DNA of 64,000 bases. Source: Psilocybe azurescens (lineage: Eukaryota > Basidiomycota > Agaricomycetes > Agaricales > Agrocybaceae). Positions 45,501 to 59,300 of this stretch are shown in pieces. The position numbers were made by a program, and so were the translations under genes. The stretch covers positions 434,001 to 498,000 of the forward strand of contig JAJIRX010000533.1 of the NCBI GenBank assembly GCA_023853785.1. Direction: 5' to 3'. The notes beneath the pieces are model-generated. The model was not told the origin of the DNA and ran no database searches. It worked only from the letters and a program-made list of their open reading frames with translations. The stretch's first letter is position 1. Every line of letters starts with the position of its first letter.

Positions 45501-48119
45501 ACCGACAATGCCCGTTGTGAACAAGCACACGAAGAACTTTGTACACAGTGAATTTTGGATATCGCGACCGCAGTATGCAAATTTCACTGAACAGTTATCC
45601 ATCGATTAAGTATCTGTATATGGAATGCAAGGAAGGTTATATAGATACTACTTGCAACTTCAGTAGAAGATTGCCGATAGCTGTTGTGTCAGTGTCACTA
45701 TAGCGGGGATGCGAAATTGGTTGTAACATGTCTAGCACGATTGTGGCACATAAATTTTCAGCATCCCCAAAATGGTGTTCATCAAAAACAGACATACAGT
45801 GCCTTAAACCGGACGAACAAGACATCTGAGCGGATCTGTATACTTTGCCTTTGATCAATAACTGTGCCTCCCTGACGCCATCGCTGTGCAAACGTCCAAC
45901 GTTTATAGCTAGTCAAGGGGATCATTTGGGGTTATTTCAAATCCATCCCTAGCTAAAATTAAGTCTGACTTTCAAGAGTAACGCCAAGTCTGAGGAAATT
46001 TTCCAATTAGAGATTTGAGAGATTTTCAAGCTGAAAATTTGTGTTGAATGCAGTTTAGAAGGCCCACTGACTTCAACTTACAGACCCCCTCCACGGTACT
46101 CGGGGACCTTGAGTCAAGTGTGGTGTTGAGTATTGGCATGGACTTATATACGATCAAATCTGCAATGGTGTGGGCAGCCCTTCGTTCAGGCTGACCACAT
46201 GGGTACGATCAATAACAATAGCATATATAAAATACTAAATAATGTTGAAGGAGGGCTGGCATGTTGATGGCTTTGTTCACTTTTAAGTGCTCTTCGCCAA
46301 CTACGGAGAAGGCTGCCAGACTATCTCAAGCAGAGGTTCTCCGTAATGTAAGCTCCATCCCTCTTTCTGTCATGTCGTAACGAAGGCTGTTCGGTGGTGG
46401 TCTTAGAAAGGTGAATACTTTCCGAACTATTGTTGGATATGGGAATATCCAATTTTTTCTCACGAAGAATCTAAATCGAAGAGGCTGACAGCTCAACTTT
46501 TGCCTCTTACTTCTTACCCACATTGTTCTTTGATGGGGATGACTCCGAGCATTGCCACTCATGTACACACCACGGCTCATCTGATAGAAAATCTTCTATC
46601 TTGGACTCATGAAGTGCGATAAGCGCTCGGATGGTTTCTAAACCGATGGGCTATCTAATCATGAAGTAGCTGATTTGTTCAGGTTGTCCTGCCGACGGTC
46701 TCTCTGTAGGACTGGAACCGTAAGTATTAAAGCTATTTAATATAGATCAACGTTTTAGTTCAGACTCGCTTACAGGGAGAGACCGATAAGCGCTGAACCC
46801 TTACTCATGTGTATCAAATGATCCTCGATGTCTTTCAACCCGTTAACTTCGTCGCAATGCCCCCCACGCCTCGGCGACAGCAAAATCTGTGTACTCTGAG
46901 GCAGTTCATCTACCTGTATTCGATTTCGAGTCTCTCAAGCATCTATCGGGTAAATCCCAGACTGCCGCCTCTTTGCATTCCCCTGGTTCGTGAATCGATA
47001 GCGTTGGAGCTAAAACCATCATCATAAGATTGCATTTGGCTCTGAGGCTGTATAGTCCATTCTTCTATGAGTTGCTTGTAGTCAACGATCCCGAGATTCC
47101 AATCAACTACTCCAGCGGGTTCACCCTTGCCATGCCCGGTAAACTCTTACTGATTGAAGTCTAACGTTTAACATTCCTACTACAAGCCCAGTGTATACAA
47201 GAATAGCAGTTATCCGCAAAGTTATCCCGACGTTCTGAGTGGTCAAACGTTCAACATTGGGTCCCAGGTCACCAACTTCTCGAAAACACAAACAATACAA
47301 AGATGGTCTTAGTAAACCTCATGCTATATTTAAACTTGACCGTGTGTGGGCGTCGCGGCTTCAGGGTAAATATCCCCATCTAACCGATTTTAGGCAGTGA
47401 CTGCCTTCGTCTAATCGGCTCTGATCAACTCCAACTCGAACATTCCAATAAGTACGGTAAATGGCGCGTATGTACTTGGGATAAGAACAAGTGCAAAAAA
47501 ATTGTTGCCTGATACACGTCTTGTCTAGATGGGGCCAACAGAGAATAATCGTACATTAGTGGGTAGGTAATGGCTGACCGGGACGGTATGAGGGAGTTGC
47601 TCCCCTCAAGTTCAGGCGTTGGCTCGGAAACTTACCGCCGCTTTCATTAATTTTATGCTCATATCTCCAGGCGACCTTGAATCAACATTGGAGAGCACTA
47701 ATTTTGTATGTTGCAAGCCCTCGGTATCCAAAACGGCCTTCCCATGCCAGGTCTCTATCCGCAGAGGATCATGCACTGAGACATCGAGGGAAATTTGCCT
47801 CGAGGTGAACTGTAAAAAAACTTTTTGTCGGTTCTTCGTTTTCCAGAGAGAAATTGGGTAATCTATTCATTGATAGTGTGAATAACTCGAGAAGTAGATA
47901 AGAAATAAAAATATGACTCGAAGTAAACGACAAGATCCGTTTGAACTCGCACAGTATTTACATGGACCTCACAGGACCTTTATCTAATTTACGATATCAA
48001 GCCTAAAAAATAAAAATAAAAACTGGATGATGTACTCATTGAACCCTTTACGCATCACGAAGCATGCCTTTACATGACATTTTCGAGAGCCTACACCAGT
48101 TTATGCTTTTTTTTGTCTT
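42566..48119. other. gene desert, about 5.5 kb
   Basis: Only short ORFs without recognisable motifs on either strand (for example 44391-44810 minus, 139 aa, and 44440-44700 plus). On the minus strand, an open frame from 42889 to the insertion would have continued across the empty site for about 36 more codons on the left flank. This may be a disrupted ORF, but its coding nature is unsupported. Confidence 0.4.
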
Positions 48120-48837
48120 TTAGTTAGGCCGGGGAGATCCTGGGATTTCAGTTGGGCACGCAGGAACAAATAGTTGAGATTTTCCGAAAACGGACGGATC
48201 CCAAGCTATAACCTGACCTCCACGGAATGCAGTTGCCAGTTGGCGCCAACCAGAGTAATTACTGACGACGTTCATTGACAACTCTTGAAGATGCTGTTCT
48301 GCAAGGCCTAACCTGTCCCACATGTTGGCAGCAGCGTATGCCCACACGTGTACGCCGTCGGCACCAGTGGAAAATATTGCACCTTTCCACGGAAATGCAG
48401 AGCCAAGTACGGCGCTAAATTCTTCAAATATGACTCGGAAATGACCAGGATGCCAACTCGTTGGCCTCCAGTACGAATTAGGCAGGAATCTGACAGACAC
48501 TCTATCTGGAAGTCCATGACTCACAAAGGAATCTCGGATTTGGCCACATTCCACCAATTCCTACGGAAACATAACCCCTCCCCAAGCGCCGTCATCAGTG
48601 CCATATTTAGGTTGAATGATTGCTGGAGGTAACCTGAAATTAGATTGTTGGACTGTCTGACCGGAATCTCATGATTAGATCCAGTTGGTGTGTGGTTGGA
48701 ATGTAATCAAATTCCATTATCTCACATACGGTTGCGGTGCCTACAGAATCGGTACATTGCGATCGACCATACCCTGGCAAGGAACTTACGATTACACCAA
48801 GTACACTGCCGCTCTCACTACAATTCTTTTTCTCCAT
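48120..48837 (-). pseudogene. coding-like fragments of unknown function
   Basis: The minus-strand ORF 48557-48120 (145 aa) contains a compositionally normal, protein-like C-terminal part (FPWKGAIFSTGADGVHVWAY, MWDRLGLAEQHLQELSMNV, RGGQVIAWDPSVFGKSQLF). Just upstream, after an acceptor-like atttcag near 48634, the same frame reads LPPAIIQPKYGTDDGAWGGV, then hits a TAG near 48560. Further upstream, 48837-48640 includes VIVSSLPGYGRS, weakly like an alpha/beta-hydrolase loop. A real multi-exon gene with a missing base, or a pseudogene, are both possible. It is back-to-back with the GNAT gene at 48964. Confidence 0.3.
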
Positions 48838-48963
48838 CGATCCCGGTTAACAGTGCAACCAAAAACTATATAAGCCTCACCAAAATGTATACTAGAGTAT
48901 TATCTACTAAAGCATCATCTCCCATTTCTCTCAAGTCTCAGCCCCTCCCCGTCTTGTATTGTC

Positions 48964-50173
48964 ATGCCTGTTTCCACCTCCCCATCTTCAACAGAACTCC
49001 AGGTCATTGTGGTGACAGAAGCGCGTCGATTCCCCGCATTCGCCAAACACGTTCTCGACGCAGACCCTGTTCGCGCGAATCTCATCCTTCCCACATTGCT
49101 CAAGTGCTATGCTGCAGAGAGCAAGGGTCACGCTGTGGAAGGCCACCTCTGGATCGTCATTCATATCGGTGGCAATGTGAAATTTATCGCATCGTGTACC
49201 AAGGGATACATGGGCGATTACCCTCTCTTCATTTATACCCCAATCCCGTCCGAACGTCTTCACCCCGAGTATATCTGGCCTTCCCTTACGATGATTGCAA
49301 GAACCTTGCTCCACAGCCCTACTATTTCTCGCCGCCGGATATATTCTGTTTTTGCTCAAGAGGAAGTCACAAAAGTGTTCGCCCCCATCTGGACTGACAT
49401 CACCGGCATTTCCCCGAGTCCATACCATATTATCACGCAAAGATTAGCTACGCCACACAAGAATCTGTGGCCAGGTTTAACAGGAGTGTCAACCCCATCC
49501 CAAATGCCGTGTGTGAAATGCGTCCTGCCGTCCCCAGCGACGTCGACGGCATCGCTGACCTGTGTTTCCGATTCGCCAAGGAAAGTGTACGTAAAATTTT
49601 TCAACGTTGCAGGTTGACCGGAACACTGATGTCATTATATTCTTGTAGGAGCCCTTCGTCCTGTCGTGGAGGGCCGCCTTAGAAGAGGCTAGGATTCTCG
49701 TGCAGTGTGGCCAAGTGTGGGTGTACACTGCCACCCCTCCACGAGGTCCTACCTCCATCGCTTCCATCGTTGCATTTACCCGAAACACAGAGGTGGCAGC
49801 AGCAATCACCAAGGTTCGTTACAATTGGTCCATCTAGTACAACGCGCACTGGCTTACAATATTTATACAGGTTTATACTCACCCGGAGTTCAGAAGCCTC
49901 GGCTGTGCCGAACGGCTCGTACGAAGAGTTTGCCAACAGTACGTCTCTGCCTCATTCTCAAATTCCACTGGTTGCTTACAACATCTATCAATCAGTCTCC
50001 TAAAGACCAGGAGGTTTATCGTTCTCTATGTTGGCCTTGACAATCGGGCAGCGAACGTATATCAAAAAGTCGGGTTCCTGGGCGTCGGCATGAATGCCCA
50101 ACCTGCACCAGGCGTCGACAATTGGCTCGAGGTTGGCTTCGACCGCAATCAAGTTAGACTCGGCCACTGGTAG
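48964..50173 (+). CDS. GNAT-family N-acetyltransferase (one frameshift)
   Basis: Transfers acetyl from acetyl-CoA to an amine; the substrate is unknown and the enzyme is probably cytosolic. Exons 48964-49586, 49649-49813, 49871-49938 and 50011-50173. With one base restored near 49451-49456 they total 1020 nt, or 339 residues. The N-terminal half (about 165 residues) is a separate region of unknown fold. The GNAT domain follows the break: MRPAVPSDVDGIADLCFRFA, then VYTHPEFRSLGCAERLVRRV (acetyl-CoA pyrophosphate-loop position, where R/Q-x-x-G-x-A/G is expected and R-S-L-G-C-A is seen), then FIVLYVGLDNRAANVYQKVGF (motif B). The last exon uses the acceptor after GACCAG, which restores phase with the strong GTACGT donor. 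Confidence 0.8.
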
Positions 50174-51372
50174 TCTATTTCTACCTTACACGATACCCTT
50201 TCTCTTTGCCGATAGCTCGCTGTTCACATTCATCATAACCATTAATTCAACCCCCGCAATCGTCAAACCTAGAAAGCAACTAATGCAATAGAATAGACCT
50301 CTCCCTGAAGTCTCGCGCCTATTCTCCCCTCCTACTCAACTAACGGTAACCGATGCCCACTACTCTAATACTGCTACGTTCTATAGATAATCTGTTTCAT
50401 GTTAATCTGTTTCTCGCCTGTTTCTGATCTGTTTCTCGCCACTTTCTTTGTTCTGTCTTTTTCTCATTTTATAGGCTGTGTTTATAGATGGACAGTTACT
50501 AGTCTGACATATATTTCTCCTCTTTTCCAGTTCAGGACATAACACCATTTTTTGTCAAATTTTATCTTCCCTTTTCTGTAGCATAGTCCAATCGTCGATC
50601 CCCTCTTCATGAATAAATCAATTTCATTGACTACATTTTCATCAATTCTCGTTGATTCCAAGCCCCCAACGGCAACAACAAAAGTTAGGCACTAAGATAT
50701 TCTAAATCATAAGCAATGTGAAGACTGACTGATGTCGAGCAGCAAGGGATGTAAAATCTTATTATAGAATCGGCGCGACTCATGTCCGAGTGAGAATATC
50801 AATCCGCAAAGGATAGATGTTTGACAATGAAAATCTTCATGAATCATGAATCCTCGCCTTTCGAATACGATGAACGCGGGCACAGGTCATATAGTTGGAT
50901 TTACAGATTATGACAGTTGTTACTCGGATGGTCTCAAGATGTGAGCTTTAACGCATGGTGGAAGATTTCGACGGGCACGCACGCGACTACGAAATTGGGT
51001 GGCATACGAATTCGATGATTCGATTCAGCCCGTCAAACACGCATTCCGAGAACCGGGGAAGATTATGAGGAGCGTCTATTTCTAAAGATGGCTTGTGCTT
51101 GTTCTGCGAGCGTCTGTTCGATTTCTTCTGAGTTCTCCTGAGAGATTGCGAGGCGATGCAAGCGATAGAGATGAGTAATTGACCGGATGTAACAAAACGC
51201 GTTATGTTTCCACATACCTCCTTCTTCGGTTTGGTCAATGGTAACCCCAACGCCTGTCTTTCGACCATAATCTGGTAGTCTGATTAAACCGGTTTGACAG
51301 CGACTGTACATGAAACAACGCACCTCTGTACTCCCCAAATGATAAGTGCATGCTATGCTTTCATGGAAACGT
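50174..51372. other. intergenic, no firmly supported gene
   Basis: About 1.2 kb. Minus-strand ORFs of 93 and 105 aa (50987-51268 and 51063-51380) overlap in different frames and lack motifs. One may hold a downstream exon of the Cox14-like candidate. Confidence 0.4.
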
Positions 51373-51504
51373 TTACCCACCTTCGCCTCTTCTTATTGTG
51401 TCCCGATGGATAAGGACAGACATGACCACGCCGTATACAGTCAGTCCAGCTAGTGAGTACACCACACCCCTGTGGAGGATATCTACCAGTGGTAGTCGGG
51501 GCAT
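51373..51504 (-). CDS. candidate single-span mitochondrial microprotein (Cox14-like)
   Basis: A 43-codon frame from the ATG at 51504. It begins MPRLPLVDILHRGVVYSLAG, continues as one hydrophobic segment (VVYSLAGLTVYGVVMSVLI) and ends HRDTIRRGEGG-stop. The layout (short polar start with LHR, one membrane span, then a basic tail) resembles Cox14-type cytochrome c oxidase assembly factors of the inner mitochondrial membrane, usually 55-80 residues. If the GAAG|GTGGGTAAAC donor is used, the protein would continue into a downstream exon. It is divergent from the SET gene, with 298 bp between starts. Identification is tentative. Confidence 0.35.
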   Translation of the reverse strand: MPRLPLVDILHRGVVYSLAGLTVYGVVMSVLIHRDTIRRGEGG

Positions 51505-51802
51505 TGTTTTCACACAATGAAAGTAAAGATAACAGTAAAATGACCGTAATATGGTGGCCATTTCGCCGGAATAGTTGTTTGGAGTGGAAGGTCATTGGCA
51601 CCCATTACAAATAAAGACCCAACAAACCCCACATCAACTGCTAGTCTTGACCATTCTCGCAGTCTCATCCGTCGCCGAGTACAGCAACAATAAAGAAATA
51701 TTCCACTGCCTCAACATATCTAACACCCTAAGCTTCTGATCTTTCTCACCTCATAACAACATTCTTGCATCAGGTTTTCAGGAGAATCTAACACGATCTT
51801 GA

Positions 51803-53733
51803 ATGTCCAATCAGCTCAGCGCCTTATTGGAATGGTGCATAGCGAATGGCATCTTCATTGATTCTCAGATAAGAATCGGGTCGGACGAGCAAGGTGACAT
51901 TGGGGTCTATGCTACCGATTCGTTCATTTCTCCCAAACAGACCCGTATGTGTTTCCTGTTGGAAGCTTGTCAATATATTGACATCGCATAATAACGCGCT
52001 GAAGTGGTCAGGATACCCAAGGATGCCATACTGTCAGTTAGAACGTGTTCACTGGCAGGTTTTATTTCTTTTAACCCATATGGCCTCGGTGCACAACTTT
52101 CCTTATCGATGGCGCTGTATGCAGAGATGTATGGTGCGATTGTCTCAAAATTACATTCCTGTGTTGTTAAATCTTTTCCCCTTTCCTTTCATAGACTGAA
52201 ATGCAGAGAATCCAAGTGGTTTGGATACATTGATTCCTTCCCAGGAGAAATGGTCGATCTGCCAATATTCTGGGGATTAGACGTGAACTCTCAGGACGCG
52301 TTGGAGGCACTGGACTGGCTGACAGGGACGGAAGCAGGCAAAATGCTAAATGCCAAGAACGAAGACAATCTAACGAAACTGGTAGGAACCCTTTCAATAT
52401 CAGAGTCATCTCCTTTCATTTTGTTGCGACAAAAACAGGAAGAAATCGATAACTTTTATTATGATATAGCCGAGCCTCTGCTATCGCGCCATCTCGAGGC
52501 ATCCAAGCCGACGCTGATGGGGTTTCACCGCGCATTTTCTTTGGTTTCTTCGCGAGCCTTTCTCGTGGATGCATATCATGGCCTGTCGATGGTTCCAATT
52601 GCCGATGCGTGAGTTGAAGTAAAAGCTGTCCCATTGTCTTATTATTTATTTGCAACTATCAGTTTCAATCACAGCATTGATAACCAAATACACCTTGAAG
52701 TATGCATGCTTTCTATACTATTTGATCTATTTCCTTATGAATTTATAGAGCGACTACAACGTTTGTCCGGAATGTGGCTCTTTACATGAATGCCCTCACG
52801 ATAAAGACGATGTCACGGACGTCGATACCAAACCTGGAAGCCCAAAGAATGCCGAGGACGCCCATGATTCATGCTACATGATGGTCACCAATGCCGGTAT
52901 ACCTCCACAGGCCGAGATTTTCAACACCTACGGAGAGACGCTTTCCAATTCTCAGTTGCTAAACCAGTATGGTTTCGTATTGCAAAGTAATGACAATGCG
53001 CGTTTATCGTGGACGATGTACCACATCGTCCAACACCTTGTCGTCGAATTATTCTCCCTCGATTGGTTTCCCAACCAAGAGAGGCGGAATATTGTGACAT
53101 ATATGTTTCAAGTTCTATCTGCACTTGAGGTTGAAGAGGTCGAATCATTACTTTCTTCTCAATCCGACCTCATCTATTACGAAGATACTAAAGAGGAGCA
53201 TTTTTTCCTCAAATACGAAGGTTTGTCTCACCCACTATGGGCAATCCTTTTGTTTTAGCTACAATCCGGTATCGCCATTGCAATGGAAACGTCGACCTTG
53301 ACCCTGGCACATTGGCGCTGCAAACTTTGAAACTCCAGACTACACTAGAAGCTCTCGATGGCAACGATGAGGATGAAGAGCAACATGGTAATGAAGCCCT
53401 TTCCGGTATTTTGAAGGGCAGCGATAAAGCGGCGGTTGACATATTGCAAGAGATTGGAAGCTTGTGTATTGCTCTATGCGACCACCGTTTACGCAACAAC
53501 GGGAAGTCGGGTTCCGTTGACGAGGATCTGTTCAAACTTTTGGATGTGGGTGATCAATTTTAATTTTTACGCCTTCTGATGTTTATCATGAGTAGGAGCT
53601 TCCGCCAGACAACACACGCACGCGTCTGGCCGTCTCTCTGGTGATCACGGAGAGATCCATCCTGAAAAGTTGTCTTGCGGGATGGCAGTCCCTGACGAGA
53701 CATATCTCTTCGACGCTTCACGATCTCGGTTGA
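51803..53733 (+). CDS. SET-domain protein lysine methyltransferase (RKM4/SETD6-like)
   Basis: S-adenosylmethionine-dependent lysine methyltransferase with a split SET domain and a RuBisCO-LSMT-type substrate-binding C-terminus; yeast Rkm4 methylates ribosomal proteins. Eight exons: 51803-51944, 52005-52128, 52195-52381, 52439-52608, 52663-52699, 52749-53220, 53259-53545, 53596-53733. They total 1557 nt, an intact 518-residue protein. Motifs: GVYATDSF (start of SET), KWFGYIDSFP, then AFNHSID (cofactor-binding NHS near residue 211), and IFNTYGE (catalytic Tyr near 281). A CPECGSLHECPH insertion lies between the NHS and NTYGE halves. The last intron donor is GTGGGT, chosen because it joins LFKLLD to ELPPDNTRTRLAV in frame. 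No sequence break was found. Confidence 0.9.
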
Positions 53734-54489
53734 TACGTACCGCGTTATGCCTCGTGGATATGTGCGGTAAAATTGCACTTGATACTCGAGGCCCAATGCT
53801 GTGAATATGCACCCGGAATAAACACTGCTATTGTCACATCTGTCAAAGTCGAACAAAGGTCGCGGAAACATCATCAAGGATACTAAACTAGCTGGATCAA
53901 CGATGCCTACACTCACTCATGTTGCAAGCTGTGATGGCCACGATGGACCTGTTGATGAGAGAATTAATCGAACGTCGATGAATATAGACTGTAAACATTA
54001 TAGTCTATCATGTCCACTTTCCCTGCTCACACAGTGGTAAGCAATTTCAAGAGTCGTGCGATAATGAGTATTATTATGGTTCTGAAAAGAAGAGACGTAG
54101 GAAGGAACTTTTCGTTGGACATACTACGGATGGTTGATTCCGGGGTCAGAAGCTTTGAAAAAGTGACGGCGAGCGCATGTCTTCATAGTCGAAGAGAGAA
54201 CTGACATAAACTATCTGCCGGTCCCTAAGTTGCCGTGGAGATTGAGGGATCATAGAATCAAAAAATAACGCTACGAGCAACCTTGTTCCAACGATGGTCG
54301 TCCTTGTAATGGCCGACCTGCCCTGACCTGCCTTTGTATTCGATCATGTGATCCATTGAGTTCCTATCAATATCGCTTAATCGAACAATGAATAATTGAA
54401 AGGAGTGTCATCTATTCTTTTCTTCCTACAGACCACCACGACAAGCCCACGATCAAGCGACGACATACCCCTCCCTCTCCGTCGAGTTT
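53734..54489. other. intergenic, PKA promoter side
   Basis: About 750 bp with no motif-bearing ORF. It holds the 3' flank of the SET gene and the promoter of the PKA catalytic gene. Confidence 0.5.
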
Positions 54490-55933
<1,444 letters not shown>

Positions 55934-56355
55934 GTCCCACCGGTGTGACCTTGTATAGACTTTATACCTTATTTAATGTTCTATGTATGTATGTGTGTAA
56001 CGGTACCAATGTCATGACCATTGTCAATTAGTTTGTAGGGGGTGTTTGTCATCGCCAAACAAAGGCGTATCAGAATACCAAAAAATAATGCCCTGCCAAA
56101 CGCACTCTTCTCGCAAACACAGGGCGCGTTCACGATAACCAGCTCAGAACGTCGATTTCGCTGACTTCTCGACACCTTTGGCTACCGGTCTATCCAAGAA
56201 TTGTCTCAAACCACCCAGAATCTCCGAAGATCAAGACTTCGGTCATCGTTTCTGCACCGTGTGAGCACACACGCCACAAACTAGGACGCAGCAGAGGAAT
56301 GTGCGGTACTGGCCAAATAATCTAGTCGCTGGAGCTCGCTTTTCATGATCCTCGT
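55934..56355. other. intergenic between PKA and SWR1-like genes
   Basis: About 420 bp, with an atgtatgtatgtgtgt-type TG repeat near 55984-55998. No gene was recognised. Confidence 0.5.
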
Positions 56356-59300
56356 ATGTCTGGGAACGGTATAAACGGGTCTGTGGCCGGGAGCAAGACT
56401 TCAGTGACGAGGAATGGGACGCGTGGGTCTGCTCGTTCGGGATTTATTGACGGTGTGGATGCGGTCAACAAGGATGGCAGGTCAAGATATAGAACCCAGC
56501 AGAACGCACAGCCAATCGACTTGACGCCGGAGGTGTTGGAGCTGGAACAGGTTGGGTTGCTGGCGAGTAAGCAGTTGGAATTGGAGAAGGTGGTCGACAA
56601 ACACGATGACTTGGTATGTCTACTCTGCCACAACTAGTACACTACTGCAGTTCCTTAACTTTCTACGCGCCGACTAGGTCAGAGAGCTGTTCCACATGGA
56701 GAATTTTACCATGATGCTTTCGTATGATCCTGCAGTGAGTAATGTCGTCTATGCTCCAGTTAGTGATAACCGACGTGCCGCCTGCAGGAAGCCAAAACAG
56801 ACCATACTGCTGTATTTAGAGAGGTAATCTATGCTCGTCGCTTCAAGGGTACAGAAATGCTAACGCAGACTTCCAGTACAAATCGAAATATGATCTCATC
56901 GACAACACAGCTCCAGTTGCTGGACCTTCACGGCAGACTCGAGGAAGACACAACGAACGCCGTCAAATCTTCTCAAACCCTACAATATCTTCACCCCAGC
57001 CTCCCTCATCAATCAGACGCAAAGGAAAATCAAAAATGAATACTTCGGAAATACTGGAAACTCTTCACAATGCCGCCTCCACTGTTAAAGGGAAAGGCAA
57101 GGAGAAAGAAACAGCTCCTGCAAGAGAGTCTATATCCTCGGGGTCAAGGATTATCACGCGTCGCATAGTCGAGCCAGTCCCTGCGCCTGTCCTCATCCCA
57201 GCCTCCGCTGCTACCCCATCTCCCGTTCCAGCGTTTGTTCCTGCCCAACTCCCCGTGCCCGTGCCCATGCCAGTTCACGTCCCAGTGGCATCTCCAGTTC
57301 CAGCACCCATAATTTCAGCACCTATAGCTCCTTCACCCGTCATCGAGGAAACTGTTGTCGTTGTCCGCCGGAAATCAGAACAGAAAGCGCAGGGACCCGC
57401 TGCGGAACCAGTATCGGTTGAAATGAATGAAATTTTACCTGTGAACCCTACTAGACCTGAAGAATTTGCAACGCCCTCTGCACGACCTCGGAAAATTAGC
57501 GGAAGAGTTCTCCGCAATACTGACCTCAGACGGCAACAGTCGACGTTGACGGATATTCTCGACAACCTAGAGAAATCTCCGTTAGATGTTCATAAGAATG
57601 GGATAGCGTCTTGTCCCACTGGTGCGCCTGAAGAATCTATCTCCGTGGCTCTCAAGAGACGCAGTGAAAGGTTCAACGCACCATTGACGACAACATTCTC
57701 ACCGAAACCCCCCAAAATCAAGGTAAGAATTTTTTTCATCTGGAATTTATCATGTGCACATTTGACTAGGAGGCCAATAGCTCCGCCTTCCTGTGGAAGA
57801 TCGAACTCCGACGCGTGAACCGCTTGCAGTACAATCAAATGTTATACTTCGATCTCCCTCGAAGGTCAAACGAATCAAATTAATTGTCCGCCGCCCACCG
57901 CCGACGATTTCGAATCCGCGCCAATTACCCCCAAAACCAAAATTCAATTCGTCGTTGCCTAATTTTTTGTCTTCTTACATCAATGTTAATGATGAAGATA
58001 CGACAATGTCGGCTCTGGAAGAAGAGGCCAAGTCTGAGGCTGCCATCAGGGAACAGGTAGTGCGGTTCCGGAGAGAAGGAAGATTCATCCCAGGCACAGA
58101 TATTTTATTCGGCACTGAGCCTCACAAAGTCGGGTATACCAGTCCACAACGCTCGACGACAGACACCTGGGACCACGTTGTGGAAGCGGTCATAGCCAGA
58201 GGCCGGGCGAAATCAAAAAGATCTATTGGCCAACAGATTGCCTCGCAAATTGCCTCGAAAGTACAAACACATTTCGATGGACAAGAATCAAAGAAGATTA
58301 AGGCGAAAGAAGCGGAAGAGCGACGGCTACGAAATCTCGCAAAATCGACGATGAAGATAGTGATTGGAGAATGGAAGAAAGCTGTTTATGTGCGATATTT
58401 ATTTCCTTCGATATATTCAGGAAGCTTATTTTTATTCAATTACTTTCAAAGCATATTCGGGAGAAACTGAAGCTGAAGCAAGAGGCTGAAGAACGTAGAC
58501 TTGGACGCGCACACCTGGATGCTATTTTGGATCAATCTGGGCAGCTTCTTGAGACACAGCAAGGGGATTTGTCCCGGGGTGACATGTACGGCTCACGTAG
58601 TCGCTCGGGCAGCATACCCGATCTCGACACAGATGACGATGAAGACGAAGACGATGAGGATGAGGATGATGACAATGAAGGTGGCGAGGCTGGCGATGAT
58701 CAAGAGGACGATGACGAGGTGGGCAATGACGATGACGAAATCGATGATTCCGGCACCAAGACGCTACTTGGCGGAAATTCAGTCAATGAAAGCGAAGTAG
58801 ACAACACAGACTCCCAGTTGTTTACACCGCGCTCTCTTACATCGCGCACAATGTCTGAAGCGCCCACTAACGGCGATTCTGAGCACACGGAACAAGATGA
58901 TCTTGACGTTTCCACGGCGCAACTTCTCAATGCCGATTCTAATCAGCGAGGTATCGATATGGATTCTGTCACTTCCTTCGACCAGACCCTGGAAGGGCTC
59001 ACCATTCCCGAGCCTGAATCGTCACCTCAACGACCACTTCGGGTTTCGGAACCACACCTACAAGATTCATCATCATCCAAGTCGCGTGGCACAACCAGTG
59101 ACATACCAATACAGGCACCCGCCAAATGGTCGTCCCTTAACACCCTTGGCCTAGATTATGGCTCTGATTCTGAGCCAGACTCTGAGCCTCAGGATGTCGA
59201 AGTCTCGGCAGAGGACAACGCAGATTCTCAGCCAGAGCATTCTACAGAGACCTCTAGACACCAAACCCCCGGTGATCTTGACACTGAAATAGAGTTTTTG

